64,000 nt of DNA from Gramella sp. MAR_2010_147 (GTDB lineage: Bacteria > Bacteroidota > Bacteroidia > Flavobacteriales > Flavobacteriaceae), in NCBI RefSeq assembly GCF_900105135.1, contig NZ_LT629741.1, positions 806,001 through 870,000 of the forward strand, in the 5' to 3' direction. How positions within the stretch are numbered: the stretch's first letter is position 1; every line of letters starts with the position of its first letter. Under the pieces are notes generated by a model. It did not search any database. It was given only the letters and a program-made list of their open reading frames with translations, and had not been told where the DNA came from. The position numbers and the translations under genes are program-made. Of this stretch, positions 43,358 to 52,029 are shown one piece after another.

Positions 43358-44644
43358 ATGGATATAGAAGAAGGATTAATAGACCTTATCTGTTTTCTTG
43401 AAGAATTGTTTGTTGACCATGGGATGAATCCGGTTGCCGCTCAATACCTCAATTTGCTTATTAATCTGGTGGCGCTTACCTTAATTGTCCTGGGGATAAA
43501 CTACCTCATAAAACGTTTTATTATTGAAGGCTTTAAGCTTTTTACCAATAAAACAAAGACCACTATTGATGATTTTCTTATAAAGAGCAATTTTCCAAAA
43601 TATGTTGGCCGGTTTATACCTTTATTGGTGGTCTATAAAACCTTTCCACTAATTTTTGTTGATTTCCCGGAAGTTCTTGAAGTCTTTTATTTTGTATTAA
43701 AGATCTATGTTATAATTCTGGTGATATGGATTTGCAGAAGTATTCTAAGATCCACCAGAAATTATCTTAAAACGAGGGAAGAGTTTAATGACAAGCCAAT
43801 AGAGAGCTTTAGCCAGATCATTATGATCTTCATTTGGATCGTGGGTCTTATGTTTATCTTTTCAGAAATTACTGGTAAATCTGTAGTTGGATTTGCCATT
43901 TCTCTGGGTGCGGCTTCTGCCGTGATCTTGTTGATTTTTAAAGATACTATCCTTGGTTTAGTGGCTTCTATCCAGGTCTCAGTAAATGACATTGTTAGAA
44001 TTGGAGACTGGATTTCTTTTGAAAAATTCGGAGCTGATGGTACTGTAACCGAAATTAATCTCGCGACCGTAAGGGTTCAGAACTGGGATAACACCTATAC
44101 CACTATCCCTACTTACAGTTTAATTTCAGACTCTTTCCAGAACTGGAGAGGAATGCAGGAATCTCCGGGGAGGCGAATTAAAAGGTCAGTTTTTATCAAG
44201 CAGAATTCTGTGAAATTTCTTACTTCTGAAAAAATCACCGAACTTAAAAAAATTAAACTAATCGCCCCCTATCTTGAAACTCGCCAAACTGAAATTGATA
44301 AATACAATGAATCTAATAATATAGATAAGAGTTTACTTATCAACGGGCGTAACCAAACCAATTTAGGGATTTTTAGAAAATACGCCGATTCTTACCTGCA
44401 TGAGCATTCTGCCATACATAAGGAGATGTATATTATAGTTAGACACCTGGCTCCAACAGCCAATGGAATTCCTTTGGAGATATTATGTTTTAGTAAAGAC
44501 AAGCGCTGGGAAAATTTTGAGTATATTTCTGCTGATATTTTCGATCACCTTATCGCAGCTATCCCCTATTTTGATCTTAAGCTTTTTGAAGCTCCCTCGG
44601 GAGATGATATTCGAAATTTTCTAGGAGAAAAATCTGAGTCTTAA
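43358..44644 (+). CDS. Mechanosensitive channel, YbdG-like MscS family
   Basis: This 428-residue protein has several N-terminal helices (to about 165), then the MscS pore helix at about 170-200 (VVGFAISLGAASAVILLIFK, Gly/Ala-rich), and the beta domain DIVRIGDWISFEKFGADGTV and TEINLATVRVQNWDNTYTTI. The long N-terminal part and the C-terminal extension (SLLINGRNQTNLGIFRKY) place it with YbdG-type miniconductance channels. It opens on membrane tension to release solutes in hypo-osmotic shock. A second MscS-type gene lies two genes downstream. Confidence 0.9.
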   Translation: MDIEEGLIDLICFLEELFVDHGMNPVAAQYLNLLINLVALTLIVLGINYLIKRFIIEGFKLFTNKTKTTIDDFLIKSNFPKYVGRFIPLLVVYKTFPLIFVDFPEVLEVFYFVLKIYVIILVIWICRSILRSTRNYLKTREEFNDKPIESFSQIIMIFIWIVGLMFIFSEITGKSVVGFAISLGAASAVILLIFKDTILGLVASIQVSVNDIVRIGDWISFEKFGADGTVTEINLATVRVQNWDNTYTTIPTYSLISDSFQNWRGMQESPGRRIKRSVFIKQNSVKFLTSEKITELKKIKLIAPYLETRQTEIDKYNESNNIDKSLLINGRNQTNLGIFRKYADSYLHEHSAIHKEMYIIVRHLAPTANGIPLEILCFSKDKRWENFEYISADIFDHLIAAIPYFDLKLFEAPSGDDIRNFLGEKSES

Positions 44645-44658
44645 CTAACTAATCAAAC

Positions 44659-45762
44659 ATGAAATTAAAACCTTTTCTTCAGGGCTTCGGTATCCTGGCA
44701 GTTGTAATCACTTTAATTCCCCTTATTGCTGCCGACTTTTGGTGGATTCGAATGTTTGATTATCCGCATATTCAGCTCACCTTACTAACATTAACTGCAA
44801 TTGCCGCCTATTTTTTCAGGTTCGAAATTAAGTCCTGGCGGGATTATACATTTATGGCAGTTCTCGTTGCCTGTTTTATTTTTCAGTTTGCAAAAATATA
44901 TCCTTACACTCCTTTTGCGCCGTATGATATTGGGAAACCTACTGAAGCAGTGAATAAGGAGACTGGGTTTATGCTGCTCACTTCTAATGTATTGCAGAAG
45001 AATAAAGAACCTGATTTATTAATAGCTGAAATGAAAAAACTAAACCCGGATGTAGCTGTTTTTACAGAAACAGATGCCAGTTGGAATGATGCTATTAAAT
45101 CTGGACTGGGAAGTGATTATCCATATAAAGTTGAAGTGCCTTTGGACAACACATACGGAATGATCCTTTATTCCAAGTTAAAATTGATCAAACCCCAGGT
45201 TAAATATGTGGTAGATGATAGTATTCCATCTATACATGCTGAAATAGAGTTACGCTCTGGGGATCGCATCCAATTGCATGCGATTCACCCAACCCCGCCA
45301 ATGCCACAACACAATCCATCTTCTTCAGACAGGGATGCGGAAATGATGAAAACAGCCTTTGAAGCTATAGATTCAGATTTACCGGTGGTGGTTATTGGTG
45401 ATTTTAACGACGTTGCATGGTCTAATACTACCAGCCTCTTCCAAAGTGTTGGAGAGCTTCTGGACGTAAGAAAAGGGAGAAGTTTTTATAATACCTTCAA
45501 TGCTAAAAGTCTTATTATGAGGTGGTCTCTAGACCACATATTTGTTTCTGAAGAATTTAGAGTTGAGAAAATTGGAATTGGAAGTGATATTAAATCTGAT
45601 CATTTCCCTTTTTATGCAGAACTATACCTTCAGAAGGAACTTGCCGAGGAGCAAAAACCTGAACCTGCCAGTGAGTCGGAAGTTAAAAATGCAAAACAAC
45701 AAATCGCCGATGAGCAAACAGAAAATGCTGAAAAAGGGCAGAATGGTTCAAGTAATCAGTAA
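44659..45762 (+). CDS. Membrane-anchored endonuclease/exonuclease/phosphatase-family protein
   Basis: This 367-residue protein has three N-terminal membrane segments (to about 80), then an EEP fold. MLLTSNVLQKNKEPDLLIAE carries the Asn metal ligand, followed by PDVAVFTETDASW, LHAIHPTPPM (His), VVVIGDFNDVAW (D-x-N) and IKSDHFPFYAELYL (catalytic Asp-His). The active site faces the periplasm. A low-complexity Glu/Gln/Asn-rich tail follows residue 330. Substrate may be nucleic acid, lipid or phosphoester. It lies between the two mechanosensitive channel genes. Confidence 0.85.
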   Translation: MKLKPFLQGFGILAVVITLIPLIAADFWWIRMFDYPHIQLTLLTLTAIAAYFFRFEIKSWRDYTFMAVLVACFIFQFAKIYPYTPFAPYDIGKPTEAVNKETGFMLLTSNVLQKNKEPDLLIAEMKKLNPDVAVFTETDASWNDAIKSGLGSDYPYKVEVPLDNTYGMILYSKLKLIKPQVKYVVDDSIPSIHAEIELRSGDRIQLHAIHPTPPMPQHNPSSSDRDAEMMKTAFEAIDSDLPVVVIGDFNDVAWSNTTSLFQSVGELLDVRKGRSFYNTFNAKSLIMRWSLDHIFVSEEFRVEKIGIGSDIKSDHFPFYAELYLQKELAEEQKPEPASESEVKNAKQQIADEQTENAEKGQNGSSNQ

Positions 45763-45825
45763 AAACTAACAGTTTATTAGGATATTCTATCTTATCTAAT
45801 AATTAAATTTAGGGAAAACCTTAAA

Positions 45826-46746
45826 ATGAAAAATTCTGAAGTTGAAGAAACAGAGACTGTTTCAAACTCCTTTAATCAATTCTATAATAACTTCATAGAT
45901 CAACTCCCGGGAATTGGAATGGGGCTTTTAATTATTATTCTTGGAGTGCTTATTGGAATTTGGCTGGGAAAATTTTTCCAAAGAAGGATCTCTGCCAGAA
46001 CATCAGATCCATTAATGAGTAGGTTCCTGGGGAAAGCGATCAGGTTTATTATTATAATCACTGCCATTATGCTTGGGCTGCAGGCTGCCGGTCTTGGAGG
46101 AATTGCTACAGGAATCTTAACAGCTGCTGGGGCAAGTGCCGTAGTGCTGGGTTTTGCATTTAAGGATATAGGCGAAAATTTTATTGCCGGAATTATTTTA
46201 GCATTTAACAGACCATTTGATGTAAATGATACTGTTGAGATTGGAGAAAATTTTGGTAAGGTTAAAACTTTGGAATTCAGATATACCAAGCTTAAAACTT
46301 TTGACGGCAAAGATGTGTATATCCCTAACAGCGATGTACTAACTGAGCCTGTTACAAATTATACTGAAGATGGTTTTTTTCGATGGACGTTTACCATAGG
46401 TATTGCTTATGAAGATAATATAGATGGTGCTAAGAAAACGGTGATGGAAGCTCTAAGAAAAGAGCCAATGGTAATTGAGAATGAAGAACATCAAAATTTT
46501 GTTATTGAAGATGAACTTGCAACCAGCACTGTTAATCTAAAGGTTTTCTTTTGGGTAGACACTACAGATTTCAGGATGCAAGCACTTATTACAAAGGGAA
46601 ATGTAGTTAGAGTTGTTAAGGAGGCTTTAGAAGAAAATGGTTACTATATGCCAGCCGATATCCAGGAAATTAAACTTTACGGTGGAGAAAAGGAATTTCC
46701 GGTTAGATTGGCTTCTAATGTGGAATCTACTTCAAAAAAGGACTAA
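45826..46746 (+). CDS. Small-conductance mechanosensitive channel (MscS)
   Basis: This 306-residue protein is of classical MscS length. One N-terminal helix (GMGLLIIILGVLIGIWLGKF) and a second segment (FIIIITAIMLGLQAAGLGGI) precede the pore helix AAGASAVVLGFAFKDIGENF (about 102-122). The beta domain has IILAFNRPFDVNDTVEIGEN and KTFDGKDVYIPNSDVLTEPV. Motifs are close to E. coli MscS. It lies downstream of the EEP gene and overlaps no neighbour. Confidence 0.92.
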   Translation: MKNSEVEETETVSNSFNQFYNNFIDQLPGIGMGLLIIILGVLIGIWLGKFFQRRISARTSDPLMSRFLGKAIRFIIIITAIMLGLQAAGLGGIATGILTAAGASAVVLGFAFKDIGENFIAGIILAFNRPFDVNDTVEIGENFGKVKTLEFRYTKLKTFDGKDVYIPNSDVLTEPVTNYTEDGFFRWTFTIGIAYEDNIDGAKKTVMEALRKEPMVIENEEHQNFVIEDELATSTVNLKVFFWVDTTDFRMQALITKGNVVRVVKEALEENGYYMPADIQEIKLYGGEKEFPVRLASNVESTSKKD

Positions 46747-46749
46747 TCC

Positions 46750-47136
46750 CTATTTCAGTCTATCCTTTACAAATTCAACCTCAGTTTTTCCATGCGGTTT
46801 CGGTTTGCCATCTTTATCCAGCGCGACCATTACAATTTTGTCTACGGTGATGATCGTTTCCCGGGTCATCTTATTACGAACTTCACACTTCAGGCTTAGG
46901 GAAGCCGATCCAAATTTTGTGACCTCAATCCCTATTTCTATAATATCGCCTTGGTGAGCAGAACTTCTAAAATCTATCTCACTCATATATTTAGTCACTG
47001 TTTTGGGATTTTCTAATTGTACAATACTATACAATGCACATTCTTCATCAATCCACTCCAATAAGCGACCTCCAAATAAAGTTCCGTTAGGATTAAGATC
47101 TTCAGGTTTGATCCATTTACGGGTATGAAATCTCAT
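46750..47136 (-). CDS. Acyl-CoA thioesterase, YciA-like hotdog protein
   Basis: This 128-residue protein has the hotdog motif KPEDLNPNGTLFGGRLLEWI then DEECALYSIVQLE, with the catalytic Asn/Asp pair of YciA/BACH-type enzymes (N-x-x-G-x-x-x-G-G). SEIDFRSSAHQGDIIEIGIE follows, and MVALDKDGKPKPHGK closes the core. It hydrolyses acyl-CoA esters. Length is standard for a single hotdog domain. It is convergent with mscS and probably transcribed alone. Confidence 0.9.
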   Translation of the reverse strand: MRFHTRKWIKPEDLNPNGTLFGGRLLEWIDEECALYSIVQLENPKTVTKYMSEIDFRSSAHQGDIIEIGIEVTKFGSASLSLKCEVRNKMTRETIITVDKIVMVALDKDGKPKPHGKTEVEFVKDRLK

Positions 47137-47253
47137 GTTTTTGTTTCGAAAATAAAGAGAAAAAGTGAGTAATTACAAGTCTGCTATTAAAATTACGTAA
47201 TTCTCAAAATGATATTCTAAAATTAAAAATTGTTCTTTTTAATGTTTGTTTGA

Positions 47254-47670
47254 TTATAAAAATTGTTGTGCAACATTTATGATCTCATCATGGTCGAATG
47301 CCAATTTCATCTCATGAAGCTTTTCAATTTCAAACCACTTCGCATCCTTTGCATCATCTGAAGCTTTTAAATCTTCCTCACAAAATATTCTGCTTAAAAA
47401 TGCAATAGAAATCGTATGTCCCCTGGGATCTCTCCCCGGTTCGCCAAAAGCCTGAACTTGTTGCATAGACTCGACCTTCACGCCTGTTTCCTCTAATAAT
47501 TCTCGTTTTGCTGCCGTTTCCAGATCTTCCCCTTCATTTACGAATCCTCCGGGTAAAGCCCATTCATCTTTAAAAGGCTCTTTCATTCTTTGAATTAGCA
47601 ATACTTTAAACTGGTTGTTTACTTTACAAAAAACAACACTGTCTACGGTTACAGATATCTTTTGTGCCAT
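47254..47670 (-). CDS. Nudix hydrolase
   Basis: This 138-residue protein contains a complete Nudix box: GGFVNEGEDLETAAKRELLE followed by ETGV. The N-terminus reads KISVTVDSVVFCKVNNQFKV, and a QAFGEPGRDPRGHTISIAFL segment follows the box, as in ADP-ribose pyrophosphatase-like or NrtR-like Nudix proteins; there is no C-terminal winged helix. It lies 1 base downstream of the DUF72 gene and ends a three-gene unit. Confidence 0.9.
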   Translation of the reverse strand: MAQKISVTVDSVVFCKVNNQFKVLLIQRMKEPFKDEWALPGGFVNEGEDLETAAKRELLEETGVKVESMQQVQAFGEPGRDPRGHTISIAFLSRIFCEEDLKASDDAKDAKWFEIEKLHEMKLAFDHDEIINVAQQFL

Positions 47671-47671
47671 T

Positions 47672-48544
47672 TTATTTTAATGTTTCTGGAATCTTAATTC
47701 CTGTATTAAACTTTTTATTGAACTTTTCAATAAAATATGCCGATAATAATGGTGAGGCTTCTTCTACATTTTGATGGACAAAAAAGTAGAGGTTCTTTAA
47801 ACCCATTTCATGCCATTCAACAATGCGTTCTAACCAGTCATCTAATCTTGTATAGTCGCTTTTATGATTTGCTCCATTATATCTGATAAAAGCCGAATCT
47901 GTAGTTAACCTCATATGTAGTAAGTCTCTTCTTCCTGCAGAATCTGTAATGACGTGAGAAATATTGTATTTCATCATGAGCAGGTTCAGTTCATCTGCCA
48001 CATCATCATCTTTGTACCAATCAGCATGACGAAATTCTGCAGATAAGGGAACCTCTTTTGGCCAGTGTTGAAAGAATTTTTCAACCCTTTCCATGTTTTT
48101 TGGTCCAAAATCTTCTCTTAACTGAAGAAATACCATTCCCATCTTCTCTTGAAGAGGTAGAATATTCTTTATAAAATCGTCCGTTATCTCTTCAGTTTCA
48201 TTAAGTCTTTTAATATGACTTATAATTCTTGGAACTTTTGGGAAGAATTTGAAATCATCTTTTGCTTTTCCTTCCCACTTTGCAAACTGTTCTTCAGGAA
48301 ACATACGGTAAAAAGAAGCATTGAGCTCTATAGAATTAAACTGAGAGGAGTAATATTCAAGCTCATCTTTAGTTCCCCTTGGATAAAAATTTTTAAGATC
48401 TGCCCTGTTCCATTTTGCACAACCTATTCTTACATCCTTAAATTGAGAAGCACTTTGAGCACTAAGAACTTCTTTAGTTTGTTTATGGGTTGGCGGGAGG
48501 CTAAAATCAATACTTCCCGGATCGTCTACTTTTCCAAATTTCAT
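47672..48544 (-). CDS. DUF72 (YecE-like) protein
   Basis: This 290-residue protein has a TIM-barrel-like pattern. DUF72 motifs are VRIGCAKWNRADLKNFYPRG, YSSQFNSIELNASFYRMF, FFPKVPRIISHIKRL, MGMVFLQLREDF, LSAEFRHADWY and MRLTTDSAFIRYNG. The family is widespread and of unknown enzymatic function, suspected to act on phosphate or nucleotide substrates. It lies between the aldehyde dehydrogenase and Nudix genes, spaced 6 and 1 bases. Confidence 0.9.
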   Translation of the reverse strand: MKFGKVDDPGSIDFSLPPTHKQTKEVLSAQSASQFKDVRIGCAKWNRADLKNFYPRGTKDELEYYSSQFNSIELNASFYRMFPEEQFAKWEGKAKDDFKFFPKVPRIISHIKRLNETEEITDDFIKNILPLQEKMGMVFLQLREDFGPKNMERVEKFFQHWPKEVPLSAEFRHADWYKDDDVADELNLLMMKYNISHVITDSAGRRDLLHMRLTTDSAFIRYNGANHKSDYTRLDDWLERIVEWHEMGLKNLYFFVHQNVEEASPLLSAYFIEKFNKKFNTGIKIPETLK

Positions 48545-48550
48545 CTATAA

Positions 48551-49903
48551 TTATTTAAAGTATACTGTCTTTTTATTTACAAATTCTTTTATTCCGTCTT
48601 CAGAAAGTTCTCTACCATATCCTGATATTTTAGTTCCTCCAAAAGGAAGCCTTGGATCACTCTTTACAAGCTCATTTACAAAAACAGCCCCGTCTTCAAA
48701 TTCAGGAATTATTTTTTCAGCAAACTGCATGTCTTCGGTAAAGATGGAGACTCCTAATCCAAAATCTGAAATATTCACCAAATCTATAGCTTCCTGATCT
48801 TTGTTAAATGTAGTTATTCCAATCGCAGGTCCAAAAGTTTCATCTTTAAACATACTCATCTCTGGAGTAACATCGGTTAATATTGTGGGCTCCATATAGG
48901 CTTTATTTCTATTTCCCCCTAAGACTATCTTTGCGCCTGCTTTTACCGAATCCTGAATTTGGTTTTCGAGATCTTCAGCTAAATCAACACGCGCCAGGGT
49001 TCCAATAAATGTATCTTCATTTAATGGATCTCCACTTTTTAATTCCCTTACCTGTTTTACAAATTCTTCAGTAAATTCTTCAGCGATACTATCGTGAATA
49101 ATGAGCCTTTTTCCCGCAATACAACTTTGACCGGTATTTTGGAATCTCGCCTGCACACAGGTTTTTACACTTTCAGAGATGTTGGCATCCTTAAAAATTA
49201 CCAGTGCATTACTGCCTCCCAGTTCTAAAACCGATTTTTTAATCTCTTGACCAGCCGTAGATGCTACGGCAGCGCCGGCAGGTTTACTCCCTGTTAGAGT
49301 TACTGCTTTAATTCTGGGATCTCTTATAATATCTTCAATTTTGCTACTTCCTAAAACCATATTTTGAAAACAAGCCTCCGGAAATCCTGCTCGTTCAAAT
49401 ACTTTTTGAATATTATTGGCTGAACGCATTACGTTACTGGCATGTTTTAAAACTCCAATATTACCTGCCATTAAAGCTGGAGCTGCAAACCTAAATACCT
49501 GCCAGAATGGGTAGTTCCACGGCATAACGGCTAGTACCACTCCTATAGGCTCATAATTAACATAGCTTCTAGCAGCATCGGTTTTTATATTTTTAGAAGA
49601 TAAGTGTTTTTCAGTATTTTCAGCATAATATTCGCAAACCCAGGCACATTTTTCAACTTCAGTGATTGCCTGTGTGATGGGCTTTCCCATTTCCAGACTA
49701 ATGTCTTTAGCGTATTCTTCTTTATTCTTTTTAAGCTCAGCTGCTGCTTTATTCATTAAACCGGCTCTTTCCTTAAAGCTGGTCTTTTTCCACTCTTTAA
49801 ATCTGGAATTTGCCTTTTCCAGAGCATTATCTATTTCCGGCTTGGTTAATTCTTTAAATTTCTCAAGAATTTCGCCTGTATATGGGTTTTTAGATTCTAT
49901 CAT
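48551..49903 (-). CDS. NAD(P)-dependent succinate-semialdehyde/aldehyde dehydrogenase
   Basis: This 450-residue protein has MPWNYPFWQVFRFAAPALMA near 130, VTLTGSKPAGAAVA (cofactor), LELGGSNALVIFKDANI with the general-base Glu, and FQNTGQSCIAGKRLI with catalytic Cys. KDETFGPAIGITTFN and LPFGGTKISGYGRE close the domain. The sequence type matches the GabD/Sad group, oxidising succinate semialdehyde. Nothing else of the GABA shunt is adjacent. It is the first gene of the unit with DUF72 and Nudix. Confidence 0.9.
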   Translation of the reverse strand: MIESKNPYTGEILEKFKELTKPEIDNALEKANSRFKEWKKTSFKERAGLMNKAAAELKKNKEEYAKDISLEMGKPITQAITEVEKCAWVCEYYAENTEKHLSSKNIKTDAARSYVNYEPIGVVLAVMPWNYPFWQVFRFAAPALMAGNIGVLKHASNVMRSANNIQKVFERAGFPEACFQNMVLGSSKIEDIIRDPRIKAVTLTGSKPAGAAVASTAGQEIKKSVLELGGSNALVIFKDANISESVKTCVQARFQNTGQSCIAGKRLIIHDSIAEEFTEEFVKQVRELKSGDPLNEDTFIGTLARVDLAEDLENQIQDSVKAGAKIVLGGNRNKAYMEPTILTDVTPEMSMFKDETFGPAIGITTFNKDQEAIDLVNISDFGLGVSIFTEDMQFAEKIIPEFEDGAVFVNELVKSDPRLPFGGTKISGYGRELSEDGIKEFVNKKTVYFK

Positions 49904-50069
49904 TCTTTTGTATTCGTTAGCTTTTCTTTTAAATATAATAAGATGAACAAAAGAAAGATGGGCGATTAAGACATATTTAACTCCTATTGTTTATAAACGG
50001 TTTACAAGTCTCATCACGGCATAGTAAATGCAGCTATTTTATTAATTATATTTAAGAAACATTACTGCC

Positions 50070-50477
50070 ATGAATCCGAGAGATATTAACCTAAAGGATC
50101 TAAGGCCTGAGATCCCTTCAGCAAGAATTACCAATAATATGAGTTCTGATGAAAAGTTTCAAAATGAAACCCTTCGTCCTGTTGCTAAATTACAGAATGA
50201 ACTTTTACTGGCTATTTTCAGGAATTATATTACCAAACACAAGAACAGGTTCTATGAACTGAAACTCGAAAAAAGGTTTGAGTATATTGAAAATGCTATT
50301 CAAAGAGATATCAAGTTTAGAAATAGTCTTAAGGGGGTTATTATTGGACAGTTCACTTTAGAGGAATATGATATTTATATTAAAAATTCCTCTGCTTTGA
50401 ATAAAAGGATGATGAATATTGTAAAGGAAAGAATTCAAAGCAATATTCAGCTTCTAGAAAGCGATATGGCGTATTAG
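50070..50477 (+). CDS. Uncharacterised flavobacterial protein
   Basis: This 135-residue soluble protein begins MNPRDINLKDLRPEIPSARI then TNNMSSDEKFQNETLRPVAK and is predicted helical to the end. Such proteins are sometimes labelled glyoxalase, but I see no vicinal-oxygen-chelate motif or metal ligands, so I would not use that name. Its 3' end overlaps that of the convergent DUF3307 gene by 24 bases. Confidence 0.65.
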   Translation: MNPRDINLKDLRPEIPSARITNNMSSDEKFQNETLRPVAKLQNELLLAIFRNYITKHKNRFYELKLEKRFEYIENAIQRDIKFRNSLKGVIIGQFTLEEYDIYIKNSSALNKRMMNIVKERIQSNIQLLESDMAY

Positions 50478-51173
50478 AAAGCCTATTAAGATCGTTATTG
50501 TAAAACTCATAAGGGTTCCTATGAGCACATATTCGGTTTGCTTTCTTGCTCCGGTTTCAGATTTATCGCTGAAACGAAGTATAGATTTTGCTGCGATTAG
50601 AAAACCAATTGCTGAAAAATTAGTGGTAAGTATAAACGTAAGCACTAAAACCCTTTCAAAGATCCCGATAAATCTACCTGCCGCATCCAGACTATTTTTC
50701 CGAAGATCGTCTTCCACCTCATTTTGCCATCTTTTAGTTGCTTTTCCTATTAAAAATCCTGTAGGGAAAATGATAATTAAATAACCTGTTAAAATTGCCA
50801 GGACTGCTTCAGAACTAAATAATCTGCTGAAAAAGGGAAGTATTTCTCCAAATCCTGAAACAAGATATAAACAGGCCAAAATGATAATAAAAAGGTGCAA
50901 TACCTGGTCTGCCACAAACATTTTAAGATTGTCCTTTTTAAACTGCAATTTCCATAGATCAATAAAATAATGGGTTATCCCTATAAATACTGCGATGTAC
51001 CACCATTCTAGTTTTGCAAGAAACAGGAAGGTTAAGATTCCCGCGATAAAAGAATGTATATATAGAAATTTTGACTTTCCTTTATAGTGTCTTTTATGGT
51101 TCACCCATTTAGTTGGTTGTATAACAAAATCGGTAATAATATGTGCCAATAATAATTGTAAAAATATAAGCAT
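50454..51173 (-). CDS. DUF3307 membrane protein
   Basis: This 239-residue protein has six or so hydrophobic segments. DUF3307 features are LLLAHIITDFVIQPTKWVNH, FLYIHSFIAGILTFLFL, HYFIDLWKL and FVADQVLHLFIII, with conserved His and Asp residues at helix ends. It is unknown biochemically. It lies 1 base downstream of satD, a recurrent pairing, and its own end overlaps the convergent gene. Confidence 0.85.
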   Translation of the reverse strand: MLIFLQLLLAHIITDFVIQPTKWVNHKRHYKGKSKFLYIHSFIAGILTFLFLAKLEWWYIAVFIGITHYFIDLWKLQFKKDNLKMFVADQVLHLFIIILACLYLVSGFGEILPFFSRLFSSEAVLAILTGYLIIIFPTGFLIGKATKRWQNEVEDDLRKNSLDAAGRFIGIFERVLVLTFILTTNFSAIGFLIAAKSILRFSDKSETGARKQTEYVLIGTLMSFTITILIGFLIRHIAF

Positions 51174-51174
51174 A

Positions 51175-51846
51175 CTATTCTGCTTGAGGAAAATGTTCTT
51201 TTATTACGGTTTCATAACGAATAAGCAATGCTTCAATTGCATCCCAGCCTGCGGCTTTTTTTCGTTGGTTTACTGCAGACTGGCTAATTCCAAGTTCAGA
51301 AGCAATATCAGTCTCTTTAAATCCCTTTAAAAGGTAATATATTACTTCTGCAGAAGCTGTACTCCATTTATCTGAAATGGTATCAAAAAGATATAAAGAT
51401 GTGTTGAATTCGTTATTAATGTTCTCATCAGGAGATTTCAGCTGAAGTTTGCGATTCTCTTTTTTCATGTCATCCAGGGTTCTTCCAGAAAATTGAAAAG
51501 CCTGCCCGTTTGACTCCAATATAGAATCTCTTTTAAAATCGTAGGTTCCAATACCTATTGCCAGCCTTAGATCAACTTCCTTTTTGTATGCCTTATTAGA
51601 GAGGTCACTTTTTAAATGAAGTCTATTGATAGAGGTTTTTAGCGTTAATGCAGTATGTAAAGACTGTGAAGGCTCATAAACTACCCCCTGGAAACTGTCT
51701 CCTCTGAAAATCTTAAAACCAGTATTTTTTTTTGTCTGTTTATCTATATATTGAAACTCTTGATTTAGCACAGTAATAACCTTTCCCAGTAAAGCTTCTG
51801 GATAACTGGATGAGGATAATAAATCGGCTGAGATTACTGAAATCAT
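51175..51846 (-). CDS. SatD-family protein with C-terminal helix-turn-helix
   Basis: This 223-residue protein starts at the ATG at 51846 (MISVISADLLSSSSYPEALL); a TTG at 51852 is an alternative. The N-terminal part (to about 160) is the SatD domain, with VISADLLSSSSYPEALLGKV, FKIFRGDSFQG, KEVDLRLAIGIG and SNGQAFQFSGRTL. The C-terminal 55 residues form a sigma-like HTH (FKETDIASELGISQSAVNQR). It is probably a DNA-binding regulator of its own operon, since three phased repeats lie directly upstream. It is co-transcribed with the DUF3307 gene. Confidence 0.85.
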   Translation of the reverse strand: MISVISADLLSSSSYPEALLGKVITVLNQEFQYIDKQTKKNTGFKIFRGDSFQGVVYEPSQSLHTALTLKTSINRLHLKSDLSNKAYKKEVDLRLAIGIGTYDFKRDSILESNGQAFQFSGRTLDDMKKENRKLQLKSPDENINNEFNTSLYLFDTISDKWSTASAEVIYYLLKGFKETDIASELGISQSAVNQRKKAAGWDAIEALLIRYETVIKEHFPQAE

Positions 51847-51864
51847 ATCCAAATATACAAAAAA

Positions 51865-51940
51865 ATAAGTTTATAAGCTTATTTTACTAATAAATAAGTT
51901 TAAAGGCTTATAAAGCACAAATATAAGCTTATAGGCTAAT
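51865..51940. promoter_or_regulatory. Three phased 18-bp repeats upstream of satD, probable operators
   Basis: Near-identical units start at 51865, 51894 and 51923, exactly 29 bases apart. The consensus is ATAAGTTTATAGGCTTAT with few changes per copy, and each is an imperfect palindrome (AAGxTTATAxxCTTA). They cover the region 19-94 bases upstream of the satD start codon. The HTH of SatD makes autoregulation the natural reading. Confidence 0.6.
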
Positions 51941-52029
51941 TAAAAACCTGGTATTAAATATTTCCTAAATCTTCGGTAAGCAAAATTTCCTTGAGTAATT
52001 TTAAGTTCAATTTTGAAAATAAAATAAAA

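Noticed and set aside
50070..50477. Glyoxalase function for the protein at this position
   Set aside because: No metal-binding or vicinal-oxygen-chelate motif is visible, so the label sometimes given to such proteins is unsupported.
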